From: Mesorhizobium kowhaii
Lineage (GTDB): Bacteria; Pseudomonadota; Alphaproteobacteria; Rhizobiales; Rhizobiaceae
Reading direction: 5' to 3'
Assembly (NCBI RefSeq): GCF_003253745.1
Contig: NZ_MZXV01000001.1
Location: forward strand, 36,132 to 100,131
DNA: 64,000 bases
Below, piece after piece: positions 8,620-16,957 of this stretch (positions within the stretch are counted from its first letter, which is position 1; every line of letters begins with the position of its first letter). Below the pieces are notes generated by a model that was not told where the DNA came from, made no database searches, and saw only the letters and a list, made by a program, of their open reading frames with translations. The position numbers were made by a program, and so were the translations under genes.

Positions 8620-8745
8620 TCACTCGTCTTTCCAGATCACGCGTTTCTCCCACCTGATCTCGACCAGGCGCCGGAACCGGATGGTCTCAAGCTCCTGCCC
8701 GACCGGATGAAATAATTCAGCGCCCATATATTCCTTCTTCTTGGA
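8620..8745 (-). pseudogene. C-terminal fragment of the small zinc-type protein (copy A)
   Basis: The minus strand encodes KKKEYMGAELFHPVGQELET and IRFRRLVEIRWEKRVIWKDE, nearly identical to the end of the protein at 53297-53614. Homology stops at about 8745, losing the four-cysteine N-terminal part. Together with the RepB fragment this is a 395-bp diverged direct copy of 53045-53420. Confidence 0.75.
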
Positions 8746-8988
8746 TCGCGACGTTTGCTACGTCCAGCGCCACTTTCTCATTCCCAATCGACGAGACGAA
8801 TGGCGGCCTTCCACCAAGGGTCGCCATCCATTAGCCTACCAGTTGGGCCGGAAGCTGACTCGCAGCTTTGAACTGTGGATCTTCAGGCGATGGGCGGCAA
8901 GCGTTGGGACACGTCCTCGCTGCTGGCGCGCCTGGAAAAATAGGTTTCAACGCGACGCGCTTTTGCGGGTGGGCCATGGAGAAGCAGC

Positions 8989-9372
8989 GTGGATAATCGT
9001 GCCGTCGGCATCGTTCTTATTCTTGTGGCTGTGGTGTCGCTCACCGCGGCTCAGATCGTCATCAAGTCGCGCCTGACCCAACACGGAGTGGTGCCATTCA
9101 GTTTCGAGAGGGGCTGGCCGTATCTGCTCGGCCTCCTCGCGGACTGGCGGGTCTGGATAGGCGGCCTCTGCCTGGTCGTCTCCAGCCTGCTTTGGTACGC
9201 CGCGATTTCCAGAATTCCGCTCTCGCTCGGGTTTCCGTTCGCGGCGTTGTCCTATCCTCTGGTCTTCGCCAGTTCGATCATCTTCCTGCACGAACGATTT
9301 GGCTGGCAGACCCTTGCCGGCAATGGCCTGATTGTCGTCGGCGTGCTGCTGGCGGCGACCCAGATGCCGTAG
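8989..9372 (+). CDS. EamA/SMR-type small flippase-like membrane protein (ArnE/ArnF-like)
   Basis: A 127-residue protein of four predicted membrane helices: IVLILVAVVSLTAAQIVIK, PYLLGLLADWRVWIGGLCLV, LLWYAAISRIPLSLGFPF and LAGNGLIVVGVLLAATQMP. The layout and the motif RIPLSLGFPFAALSYPLV fit the EamA-like/SMR group that contains ArnE/ArnF, which flip undecaprenyl-phosphate-aminoarabinose. Start GTG at 8989 is supported by GGAG upstream; an upstream ATG leads to a stop. It lies at the left edge of the polysaccharide island, so a role in flipping a lipid-linked sugar is a reasonable inference; a general small transporter is the alternative. Confidence 0.75.
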   Translation: MDNRAVGIVLILVAVVSLTAAQIVIKSRLTQHGVVPFSFERGWPYLLGLLADWRVWIGGLCLVVSSLLWYAAISRIPLSLGFPFAALSYPLVFASSIIFLHERFGWQTLAGNGLIVVGVLLAATQMP

Positions 9373-9443
9373 CTGCCGGTTTTGGGCGCGCTCGGCAGGA
9401 GCGTCATTGTCCCAAAGCCGCTACGCTCTTTGGGCGACATGCA

Positions 9444-10211
9444 TCAGGTGCGCGGAAGCGGAGCCTTCATGAAGTCGCGAGCGTTGTCCCCCACATTGAA
9501 CAGCAGGTCGATGACCGACACAGCCGGATCGAAGCTGCCGTGCAGTTGCGGATAGGTCGGATAACCGGAATAATCCATCCACTCCACCTGAACATTGGCG
9601 GCATCGAACTTGTCGGTCTCCAGATAGGCCCTGGCGGCCGGGCCGCTGAGGTAACTGGTGGCGCCAAGTTCACGGCAGATGCCCAGCAGTCGGTCGGTCT
9701 TCGCCCCGCCGGCGGCGAGTTCGCGCGAAAGCACGAACTGCGTATCGAAGCCCAGATGCGACGCCAGGGTGGTAAGGAAGTGCCGATTAAGCTCGCTGAG
9801 ATGGGTAAAGGCCGCAGCGGCCTTGTAGAGCGCTTCGAGTTTCGGGCCGAAGGTCTTGTAGTAAGGGGCTCGTGCGTAAGCATTGGCTATCGACTGCCAG
9901 TGCTTGTCGAGGAACGGCAGGGGCAGTTGCAACGCATCGATGTTCTGGAACGAGCCGTCCGCCTTCGACACCGGTACGGTCAGCCATTTCGGACCATGCT
10001 GCGTCTTGATGAGATTGCGGTTATGCCAGTGGCTCTTCTGGGGATATTGCACGTCGTCATACACGACGAAAATATCGACCGAGCCGATGATATCGAAATA
10101 GCCCTTCCAGGGAATATAGGCCGATTGCAGGATGGCGATCCGCTTGTCGGAAACGCGCCGCGGATCGCCGTCCGCTTTTGTCGCGGGTATCCCATGTTCT
10201 ATCGAAACCAT
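9444..10211 (-). CDS. WbqC family protein
   Basis: A WbqC-family protein (PF08889) of about 255 residues. Conserved blocks: RIAILQSAYIPWKGYFDIIG, FVVYDDVQYPQKSHWHNRN, LIKTQHGPKWLTVPV, and ATSYLSGPAARAYL. WbqC proteins occur in O-antigen and polysaccharide clusters and are thought to take part in amino-sugar modification; the reaction is not firmly known. Neither ATG 10211 nor the upstream TTG 10247 has a strong ribosome-binding site; 10211 is preferred. It is the last gene of a five-gene minus-strand operon that starts at 13367. Confidence 0.85.
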   Translation of the reverse strand: MVSIEHGIPATKADGDPRRVSDKRIAILQSAYIPWKGYFDIIGSVDIFVVYDDVQYPQKSHWHNRNLIKTQHGPKWLTVPVSKADGSFQNIDALQLPLPFLDKHWQSIANAYARAPYYKTFGPKLEALYKAAAAFTHLSELNRHFLTTLASHLGFDTQFVLSRELAAGGAKTDRLLGICRELGATSYLSGPAARAYLETDKFDAANVQVEWMDYSGYPTYPQLHGSFDPAVSVIDLLFNVGDNARDFMKAPLPRT

Positions 10212-10301
10212 CGGGCATTGGTATATCGCGGCAGAGGCAGCAATCAAGGCACGATCTGTGCTGCGCTCTGACTCGAACCGTCGCAGCCGGCCAAGACCAG
10301 T

Positions 10302-11168
10302 TCAGGGTCGCCTTGCCACCACCAGGCGCGATCCGCCGGCTGGCAGGGTGAGGCCCGTCGCGAGAATCAGGCTTTCGAGCCCCATGACCGCCCGCAAGGA
10401 TGCGTTGGCCGCCGATCCGATGCGCAACTCCCTGCCGGCGTCGAACTGTTGGCTGGCGCTGTTGCGACGCCGCGACAGGAACATCAGCGGCAACAGAAGC
10501 GAGACGAACGAGGTGCTGTAGACGATGTCGAGCCCGGCCCCTTCGATTTTTTCATGCAACTCCCTCATTTCATAGCGCCGGAAATGAAACGAATGCTTGT
10601 CGAGTTCGCTCCACAGCCATTTGTGCTGCGGCACGGTAACGATCACGCCGCCTCCTGGCTTGACGGCATGTTTCAGATTGGCCAGCACCTCGACATCCTC
10701 GTCGATGTGCTCGATCACGTCGAACGCCCCCACCACGTCGAATTCCGCGGCATAGGGTAGTCTTCTCGCGTCCATCTGAGCAAAGCTTGCCGACGGCACG
10801 CGGGCAGCGGCAAAAGCCAGGCCGGCCGTGAAGATTTCGGTTCCGACAAGCCGTACGTCGGGAAATGCACGCGCGATGCCGCTCAGGACGAATCCCGTTC
10901 CACAGCCAATCTCCAGGAACGACCGGAACTGCGGAAAAAAACGCTTCAGCGTCCGAGCGACGATGGCATTGCGGGCCTCGAACCAGAAATTTCCGGCCTC
11001 GCGCGTAGCGAGCTCGGAAAAAAAGGTCTCGTGGAATCCCCCGCCTGCTTTTGCCATTTCAGGGGCCCAGGCGGGGAAACCATCCTCACTCGCAGGGAAA
11101 AAACCGCAGTTCGGACAGGCCGCGTCCGTGGATGCATGCTGCAGACTGCAATGCGGGCAAACAATCAT
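10302..11168 (-). CDS. SAM-dependent methyltransferase with N-terminal zinc ribbon
   Basis: A 288-residue class I methyltransferase. The N-terminus has two CPxC pairs (CPHCSLQHASTDAACPNCGF), a zinc-ribbon seen on many sugar/SAM methyltransferases of polysaccharide clusters. Motif I is FLEIGCGTGFVLSGIA; motif II region VRLVGTEIF; FDVVGAFDVIEHIDEDVEV matches motif IV, and GGGVIVTVPQH the post-IV strand. The C-terminal part has a hydrophobic stretch (TSFVSLLLPLMFLS) that may touch the membrane. It lies 18 bp after the propeller gene, in one operon. The substrate is probably a sugar or lipid-linked sugar; this is inferred from context. Confidence 0.8.
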   Translation of the reverse strand: MIVCPHCSLQHASTDAACPNCGFFPASEDGFPAWAPEMAKAGGGFHETFFSELATREAGNFWFEARNAIVARTLKRFFPQFRSFLEIGCGTGFVLSGIARAFPDVRLVGTEIFTAGLAFAAARVPSASFAQMDARRLPYAAEFDVVGAFDVIEHIDEDVEVLANLKHAVKPGGGVIVTVPQHKWLWSELDKHSFHFRRYEMRELHEKIEGAGLDIVYSTSFVSLLLPLMFLSRRRNSASQQFDAGRELRIGSAANASLRAVMGLESLILATGLTLPAGGSRLVVARRP

Positions 11169-11186
11169 GTTTCGGCTCGAGCTTTG

Positions 11187-12089
11187 CTACACCAATGCGG
11201 CCAGGCCAAAGCCGGTTTTCCCGTAGCCATTGCCGTTGTAGAGCATATAGCGTTGTCCCCCGTGATCGAACACAAATGGATACTCGATCATTTCGGAATC
11301 CCAGCCCGATGCGGAACTCGCTATGCCCACCGCGTGGTCCAACCGGCTCCAGTTTAGGCCGTCTCCGGACTCGGCGTAGCCAATGCGATAGCGGTCGCCG
11401 CGACAGGAATACCACATGCGCCATAGAGCGCCGTCTCTCATAACTGCCGGGCGGGATATCGCATATTCCTGTTCGCTCGCGAAATCGATCGCAACCCGTC
11501 CGTTGCGGCGCCAGTTGATGCCGTCGTCCGAACTCGCATATTTGATGTGATAGCGATGCTGTGGTCCATCGGCCATCTGGGTCCAGCCGACGCAAGACAC
11601 GTACCACATGTGCCAGAGGCCAGCCTCGTTCAGCACGCAGCAACTTCCGACAAAATGCGGCTCGGTCATCGAGCGGTCGACTAGGGGGCCTGCGGCGAAC
11701 CGCGAAAACGAGCCCTCGGATGTGGCCGTGGCGAGCCCTACGGAGTTGCGGAAGGGAACGGTCACGCCCAGGTTCCAGCCGACGTAGTAAAGGTACCGGG
11801 TCGGTCCGACGACCGTGAGCCAGCTCGCCAACGCACCGCTATCGTCAAATTCGCCAAGAATGCCCGGCACCAGGACGGGTGATCGAGCGAGCTCAAGGAT
11901 GCGCGAGGGCGCCGACAGGTCGATGACGACATAGCTGGTATGGGAGCGTTGCAACGCATCCCGGGAGCCAAAATAGATTTTGAACACATTACCCGAAATG
12001 TGCTCGGCCATGGGCATGGTGGCGTGTGAGCGCATCCATTCGACATCGCCCATCGGGCAGAACAAGCGGCCGAGCTTCTCCCACCGCAT
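11187..12089 (-). CDS. Five-bladed beta-propeller, glycoside hydrolase 43/32-like
   Basis: About 300 residues with repeated propeller blades: AGLWHMWYVSCVGW, HIKYASSDDGINWRRNG, ALWRMWYSCRGD, RIGYAESGDGLNWSR, QRYMLYNGNGYG. This YASSxDGxxW pattern is that of GH43/GH32/DUF-type glycosidase propellers. No signal peptide is seen, so a cytoplasmic role is likely. In polysaccharide clusters such proteins often accompany WbqC and methyltransferases, and their activity is mostly unproven. The start at 12089 lies four bases after the NeuD-like gene; the longer frame (to 12173) overlaps that gene and is rejected. Catalytic acids cannot be assigned with confidence. Confidence 0.7.
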   Translation of the reverse strand: MRWEKLGRLFCPMGDVEWMRSHATMPMAEHISGNVFKIYFGSRDALQRSHTSYVVIDLSAPSRILELARSPVLVPGILGEFDDSGALASWLTVVGPTRYLYYVGWNLGVTVPFRNSVGLATATSEGSFSRFAAGPLVDRSMTEPHFVGSCCVLNEAGLWHMWYVSCVGWTQMADGPQHRYHIKYASSDDGINWRRNGRVAIDFASEQEYAISRPAVMRDGALWRMWYSCRGDRYRIGYAESGDGLNWSRLDHAVGIASSASGWDSEMIEYPFVFDHGGQRYMLYNGNGYGKTGFGLAALV

Positions 12090-12093
12090 AGGG

Positions 12094-12759
12094 TCATATC
12101 TTTCTGAGACGGGAGCTCGGCACTTTCGACCGTTCCGTTGCACTGCCGAGGTAGACGCCGCCGGCCGCCGCATCTCCCAGAATCAGCGCCCCGGCACCGA
12201 TCACGCACTTCTCGCCCATGCGGATATGATCGCGCAGTGTCGCGTTGACACCCACGAAGCAGGCCTCCCCGATCTCGACCCCACCCGAAACCACGATTTG
12301 CGACGCGAGAAAGCAATGATCGGCAATGCGGGCATGATGTCCGATATGATTGCCGCTCCACAGCGTCACGTTGTTGCCGATGGATGCAAATGGCTGGATG
12401 GTATTATGCTCGAGAATGAAGCAGTTTTCGCCAATTTTGCCGTCATTGAACAGGCTGGCTTTCGAGCTGACGTAACTGACAAGTTCATAGCCCAGCTCCT
12501 TGACCGCCAGGTATTTCTGGCGGCGAACCTCATTCAATTGGCTGTAGCTCAGCGCCACAAACGCCGCGTATGCGTCTGGCGGATAGTCCCGGACCAAGGT
12601 GTCGAAGGGCACGACGGGAAGCCCCGCCAGTCGATCAGCGGTCAGAAATGCTCTGTCCACGGTGAAAGCGGCGACGTCATGCGGCGAATCGTGCGTGAAA
12701 TAGTAATGCGCGACTTCAGCGATTGGCCCTGCCCCAAATATGATGATCGGGCGATTCAT
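12094..12759 (-). CDS. NeuD-like sugar O-acyltransferase (left-handed beta-helix)
   Basis: A 221-residue protein with an N-terminal Rossmann-like part (PIIIFGAGPIAEVAHYYF) and a C-terminal hexapeptide-repeat beta-helix (IGENCFILEHNTIQPFASIG, IGHHARIADHCFLASQIVVS, IGEACFVGVNATLRD). This is the NeuD/PglD architecture, acetyl-CoA-dependent transferases acting on nucleotide or nucleotide-amino sugars. The ATG overlaps the stop of the upstream methyltransferase by four bases. It may acetylate an amino sugar made in this island; the true acceptor is unknown. Confidence 0.8.
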   Translation of the reverse strand: MNRPIIIFGAGPIAEVAHYYFTHDSPHDVAAFTVDRAFLTADRLAGLPVVPFDTLVRDYPPDAYAAFVALSYSQLNEVRRQKYLAVKELGYELVSYVSSKASLFNDGKIGENCFILEHNTIQPFASIGNNVTLWSGNHIGHHARIADHCFLASQIVVSGGVEIGEACFVGVNATLRDHIRMGEKCVIGAGALILGDAAAGGVYLGSATERSKVPSSRLRKI

Positions 12760-13367
12760 GTCTTTCGGACCAGGATGGTAAACTCGTAGAGACCGTAGTC
12801 GTGCAGCAATGCCACCCGTTGCGCGTATTTTGTCTTACAGACGTCGAAAAGATACCGGGGATCGGCGTAATAGAGATCGGCTCTTCGCTTGTCGGGATCC
12901 GAATAGGAGGTGAGACAGTTGAAGGCGAAACCGCGTCGGCTGGTGGCATGGAGCACGTCCAGCGTTGCCTCGAGATAGGCCGCCCATTCCTCGTCCGGAT
13001 GGGTGAGCCTGACATTGAAGATACCGCTAGCAAAGCCGAAATCGGCGACCTCCAGCGGCACCGATCCGACCGTAAAGTGCGCATTGGAGTGATTGCCAAA
13101 AAGCTTCGCCGCTGCTTCGATCATTTCCGGCGCGACATCGCAGCCACGGTACTGGATGGCGGGGAAGCGTCTGGCGAGGAACGGAAACAAGGCGCCGTAG
13201 CCGCATCCCAAGTCATTGACCGTGAACCCTTCTGGCAGATCGATCAGCGCTGTCAGTTGCGCGAATCGCAGCGCCTGGCCTTCCTCCGTATTCCAGTCCA
13301 CACCCTTGGGACTGGGGCCGTGCGCCCGCATCTTGGCTGCATAATAGTGGGCGACGTCAACGAGCAT
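12756..13367 (-). CDS. Class I SAM-dependent methyltransferase
   Basis: A 203-residue methyltransferase. Motif I is FTVNDLGCGYGALFPFLARR; QYRGCDVAPEMIEAA is motif II; GIFNVRLTHPDEEWAAYLEA and FNCLTSYSDPDKRRADLYYA follow, the latter typical of the small methyltransferases that accompany WbqC and NeuD-like genes. It is the first gene of the minus-strand operon 13367-9444 and has an ATGA overlap with the next gene. The 29-bp gap to the divergent gene at 13397 is too short for two ordinary promoters, so one start may lie further downstream. Confidence 0.8.
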   Translation of the reverse strand: MLVDVAHYYAAKMRAHGPSPKGVDWNTEEGQALRFAQLTALIDLPEGFTVNDLGCGYGALFPFLARRFPAIQYRGCDVAPEMIEAAAKLFGNHSNAHFTVGSVPLEVADFGFASGIFNVRLTHPDEEWAAYLEATLDVLHATSRRGFAFNCLTSYSDPDKRRADLYYADPRYLFDVCKTKYAQRVALLHDYGLYEFTILVRKT

Positions 13368-13396
13368 TACCGCATTCTTTTCGTTAGTAAGGTCAT

Positions 13397-14473
13397 ATGT
13401 GGTTGTTGCCCGTTGGCATGACTACCGCTACCGGCAGGAAACCGTGTACCGTGCTCTACGTCAACTGGATGGCTACGCGGATGATACCGGAATTGGATTT
13501 TGTTTCCCCATTGACGCACCAGCCGTTGACGACAACGTCCGACGGTTCTGCATGGCTCGGCGAGCAAGGCGAGCGCTACCCGTTGGTCGACGGCATTCCG
13601 CAATTGCTCATCAGCTCAGGCCAATTGCAAGCCTCTTCCGAAAGCCAAGCCTACTACCGTGACAGGGCGAGCGAGTACGATCGGGGAATGGAGGCGATGT
13701 TCGCCATGCTTCTAGCGGACGAAGAGCAAACCCGCAACCAGATCATTGCCCAGCTTGGACTTCGGAAGGGTGACAGGCTACTCGAAATCGGCTGCGGGAA
13801 TTGCCGCGATACCGTCCATCTGCTTGATCAGCCCATCGAAATATTTTCCGGCGATCTGTCTCTCGAGATGCTTTTGACAGGGCAGGATCGCTTGCGCCGC
13901 GCTCAAAAGGACGCCTCGCGCGTGCGGCTGTTCTGCGCCGACGTGATGCATTTGCCTTTCGCAGACCAATTCTTCGACGCCGCCTATCATTTCGGCGGCC
14001 TGAACCTTTTCCCAGACCTAGCAAAGGCCTTGGTGGAAATCACGCGGGTCGTGCGGCCGGGCGGCCGGGTGGTCGTCGGTGACGAAGGCATCGGACCCTG
14101 GCTGGCGAACAGCGAATTTGCCAGGATCCTCGAAAACTCCAATCCCCTGTTCCGCCATCGTGCGCCGCTTGACTGCATCCCGGTCACAGCGCGGGATGTG
14201 ACCTGCCGATGGATATTGAACGGGGCCTTCTATCTGATCAGCTTTGTGGTTGGCCAAGGCGAGCCGCCGCTCGATCTCGACGTCCAGTTCCCTGGACGGC
14301 GCGGCGGCTCACACCGAACCCGCTATTTCGGCAAGCTGGAGGGGGTTTCGCCCGAATTGCGCGACAGGGTGCTGGATGCGGCTGCTGCCGAAGGGGTGTC
14401 GGTGGTGGCCTGGCTGGAGAAGACCCTGGGCACCGCGGTGCAGAATTCCGTCCATGAATCTGTCGACGACTAA
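13397..14473 (+). CDS. Methyltransferase with Trm112-like N-terminus
   Basis: Up to 358 residues. After a short N-terminal Trm112-like part (LDFVSPLTHQPL, YPLVDGIPQLL) comes a class I methyltransferase: RLLEIGCGNCRDTVHLLDQP (motif I), RVRLFCADVMHLPFADQFFD, and RPGGRVVVGDEGIGPW. The C-terminal 100 residues (ARDVTCRWILNGAFYLISF) are a family extension. ATG 13397 has AAGG upstream; ATG 13481 would give a protein starting right before the Trm112 part and is also possible. It is divergent from the five-gene operon and ends at a palindromic terminator-like repeat. Confidence 0.8.
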   Translation: MWLLPVGMTTATGRKPCTVLYVNWMATRMIPELDFVSPLTHQPLTTTSDGSAWLGEQGERYPLVDGIPQLLISSGQLQASSESQAYYRDRASEYDRGMEAMFAMLLADEEQTRNQIIAQLGLRKGDRLLEIGCGNCRDTVHLLDQPIEIFSGDLSLEMLLTGQDRLRRAQKDASRVRLFCADVMHLPFADQFFDAAYHFGGLNLFPDLAKALVEITRVVRPGGRVVVGDEGIGPWLANSEFARILENSNPLFRHRAPLDCIPVTARDVTCRWILNGAFYLISFVVGQGEPPLDLDVQFPGRRGGSHRTRYFGKLEGVSPELRDRVLDAAAAEGVSVVAWLEKTLGTAVQNSVHESVDD

Positions 14474-14532
14474 TGTATATCGCCCAAAAGTGGCCCGGTT
14501 TTGGGGCAACGACATGCATAAAAACAAAGACT

Positions 14533-14566
14533 TAAAGCGCGGCGCCTGAATACGCGACGCGCTTTA
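14533..14566. terminator. Rhizobial-type palindrome between convergent genes
   Basis: TAAAGCGC and its complement GCGCTTTA enclose an 18-base GC-rich loop between two convergent genes. The preceding ATGCATAAAAACAAAGAC segment resembles a very common intergenic element of Mesorhizobium genomes (recognised from general knowledge). It probably acts as a terminator for both sides and overlaps the stop of the GT2 gene. Confidence 0.55.
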
Positions 14567-15550
14567 GTCGATGGCGCTGGGCGAGCCGGGGGACGAAAGA
14601 TTTTCTCGCGCATCGTTGCCGACCCCACCGGGGCCGTGATGGATGTCTCGAATTATCGTATAGGGCCGCCGTTTCGTCTCCGACAGAATATTGGCGATGT
14701 AAACACTGAGAACGCCCAGTACGAGCATCGTCATGCCGCCGAAAAACCAGATAGAGACGATCAGCGAGGTAAATCCGGTTACACCGATCCCTGATACAAG
14801 GTATCTCACGATATAAAAAAGGATCAGCAGAAATGAAAGGACGGACACCGACATCCCGAAATACAGAACAATGTATAGAATTCGTGTTGACGTCGTCATC
14901 AAGTAGCGCACCGCCATTTGAATGCGACGGCGTAACGAATAGGTCGTGGGGGACTGGGCATGTTTGACAACGAATTGCGGCGCCTGTCGAAAGCCGGTCA
15001 GCTGAAACAGATGGGCGATAAGAAATTCATGATCCTGATGGCTGACAAGGGCGGTGACATATGCACGCGTCATGAGGCGCGCTATCACCAGGTTGCGCGG
15101 CAGCTCGAGGTCGCTCAACGCGCTATTGATGGTAAAGAACAATGCGCCGGTCCATCGCACCAGGGGACCGCCACGGCGCGATTTCTGCACCCCATAGACC
15201 ACGTCGAGCCCGTGCTCCGACATTTGCTCGGCAAAGGCCAGCAGCCATTCGGGTTCTTCCTCAAGGTCGCTATCGATGAGGAAGACCCGTTCGCCTTTTG
15301 CGTGCGCCAGGCCGGTCATGATGGCCTTATGGTGGCCGAAATTCCGCGACAGGTCGATGATTGTCAGGTGTCGATCGACAGCGCTGCGGGCCAACGCGAG
15401 ATCCAGACCGCGATCCGGCGAGCCATCGTTCACCAGAATGATCTCAAAATCGTCTCCGACCAAGCGATGCGCGACGGTCGATATCCGGTCGCAGAACTCA
15501 TCGATGTGAGCCTCGGACTTGTAGAGTGTGCTGACGATGGAAAGCTTCAT
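14564..15550 (-). CDS. ArnC/GtrB-like polyprenyl-phosphate glycosyltransferase (GT2)
   Basis: A 328-residue GT2 enzyme with a C-terminal two-helix membrane domain. The catalytic part has KLSIVSTLYKSEAHIDEF, IILVNDGSPDRGLDLA, NFGHHKAIMTGLAHAKGE and VFLIDSDLEEEPEWL (the metal-binding DxD-like site). FGMSVSVLSFLLILFYIV and WFFGGMTMLVLGVLSVYIAN are membrane helices, then SETKRRPYTIIRD as in GtrB/ArnC. It should transfer a sugar from a nucleotide donor to undecaprenyl phosphate. It is divergent from the aminotransferase at 15800, which probably makes its donor. Confidence 0.85.
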   Translation of the reverse strand: MKLSIVSTLYKSEAHIDEFCDRISTVAHRLVGDDFEIILVNDGSPDRGLDLALARSAVDRHLTIIDLSRNFGHHKAIMTGLAHAKGERVFLIDSDLEEEPEWLLAFAEQMSEHGLDVVYGVQKSRRGGPLVRWTGALFFTINSALSDLELPRNLVIARLMTRAYVTALVSHQDHEFLIAHLFQLTGFRQAPQFVVKHAQSPTTYSLRRRIQMAVRYLMTTSTRILYIVLYFGMSVSVLSFLLILFYIVRYLVSGIGVTGFTSLIVSIWFFGGMTMLVLGVLSVYIANILSETKRRPYTIIRDIHHGPGGVGNDARENLSSPGSPSAID

Positions 15551-15799
15551 CAAGGAGCGGTGTCCATTATGCCATGAGTCTGCGATCGATGACTCTAAAC
15601 TCGGATTGTTCTTGGAAACGTCGCGTCGTCACCCTGCCCCTCCTTGGTTCGAGGTTCGTTTGAATCTCGGAGCGGCCCCTGGTTGACGCGCCACTGGTGG
15701 AAGCGTGACCCTTCGAGTATAGCGAATACTTCGTTCCCGCGAAACTGGAGCACCGCCGTTCTTGGCAGAATCGCGGGCCGTCCTTCGAACTCGGTTTTG

Positions 15800-16945
15800 A
15801 TGACCACCAAATCACTCCCCATAGCATTTAACCGTCCCCACCTGACTGGTCGCGAGATGCTTTACATCGCCGAGGCCAGAGCGGCTCAGCATTTGTCTGG
15901 TGATGGCGGTTTTACCAAGCGCTGCAATGCCTGGCTTGAGGAGCATCTGGGATGCGCCAAGGCATTGTTGACCCATTCGTGCACGGCGGCGCTTGAGATA
16001 TCTGCTCTCCTTCTGGACATCACGGCTGGTGATGAGATCATCATGCCGTCATACACGTTCGCGTCGACGGCGAATGCGTTTGTGTTGCGTGGCGCCCAGC
16101 CGGTCTTCGTCGACATCCGCGAAGATACCCTCAACATCGACGAGCGGCTGATCGAGGATGCGATAACGCCGCGAACGCGGGCGATCGTGGTCGTCCACTA
16201 TGCCGGGGTGGGTTGCGAAATGGACGCTATACTTGATATCGCGCGCCGGCACGGTTTGAAAGTGGTCGAGGATGCCGCCCAGGGTGCGATGGCGCGCTAC
16301 AAGGGCCGTCCGCTCGGTGGCATCGGCGATCTGGGAGCGCTGAGCTTTCATGAAACCAAAAATCTTATTTCCGGTGAAGGCGGTGCTCTGCTGGTCAACG
16401 ACGGTCGACTTGGCCAGCGGGCCGAGATCATCCGTGAAAAAGGCACCGACCGAACCCGGTTTTTCCGCGGCGAGGTCGATAAATACACCTGGCAGGAGGT
16501 CGGCTCGTCCTATCTGCCCAGCGATCTGCTGGCGGCCTTTCTCTACGCCCAACTGGAGGATGCGGAATCGATCACCGCCGAGCGGCTGCGCATCTGGAAC
16601 CGCTATCATGAGTTGTTGGCGCCACTCGAGCGCACCGGGCAGCTACGCCGACCTGTCATTCCCGCCGAGTGCGAACACAATGCCCATCTTTACTACGTGT
16701 TGATGCCGCAGGGAGTGGATCGGCAAGGAGTGCTCGCAAAGTTCCGGCAAAACGGCATTGCAGCCATTTTCCATTACGTTCCGCTCCACTTATCGCCCGC
16801 GGGGCGACGCTACTGCCGCATTCATGGCGATCTGCGGGCTACGACGCAATCCGCGGAACGCTTGATCAGATTGCCGCTCTGGCATGGCCTCGATATCGCC
16901 GCCCAGGAACGTGTGGCAGCGGTTCTGGGCACCGTTCACAACTGA
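15800..16945 (+). CDS. wecE: dTDP-4-amino-4,6-dideoxygalactose transaminase (WecE/RffA-like)
   Basis: A 381-residue DegT/DnrJ/EryC1 aminotransferase very close to WecE: LTHSCTAALEISALLLDI, EIIMPSYTFASTANAFVLRG, VVHYAGVGCEMDAI, VVEDAAQGAMARYKG, and the PLP-lysine motif GALSFHETKNLISGEGGALL. It converts dTDP-4-keto-6-deoxyglucose to dTDP-Fuc4N with glutamate and PLP. The ATG at 15800 is the only one matching the family N-terminus (PIAFNRPHLTGREMLYI); its ribosome-binding site is weak. The GT-C gene follows after 12 bp. No dTDP-glucose dehydratase is in the window, so the precursor must come from elsewhere in the genome. Confidence 0.9.
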   Translation: MTTKSLPIAFNRPHLTGREMLYIAEARAAQHLSGDGGFTKRCNAWLEEHLGCAKALLTHSCTAALEISALLLDITAGDEIIMPSYTFASTANAFVLRGAQPVFVDIREDTLNIDERLIEDAITPRTRAIVVVHYAGVGCEMDAILDIARRHGLKVVEDAAQGAMARYKGRPLGGIGDLGALSFHETKNLISGEGGALLVNDGRLGQRAEIIREKGTDRTRFFRGEVDKYTWQEVGSSYLPSDLLAAFLYAQLEDAESITAERLRIWNRYHELLAPLERTGQLRRPVIPAECEHNAHLYYVLMPQGVDRQGVLAKFRQNGIAAIFHYVPLHLSPAGRRYCRIHGDLRATTQSAERLIRLPLWHGLDIAAQERVAAVLGTVHN

Positions 16946-16957
16946 GGAGCAAGCGGC

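Noticed and set aside
15595..15822. 75-codon minus-strand frame upstream of wecE
   Set aside because: Somewhat protein-like, but it overlaps the wecE start, has no good ribosome-binding site and no recognised family.
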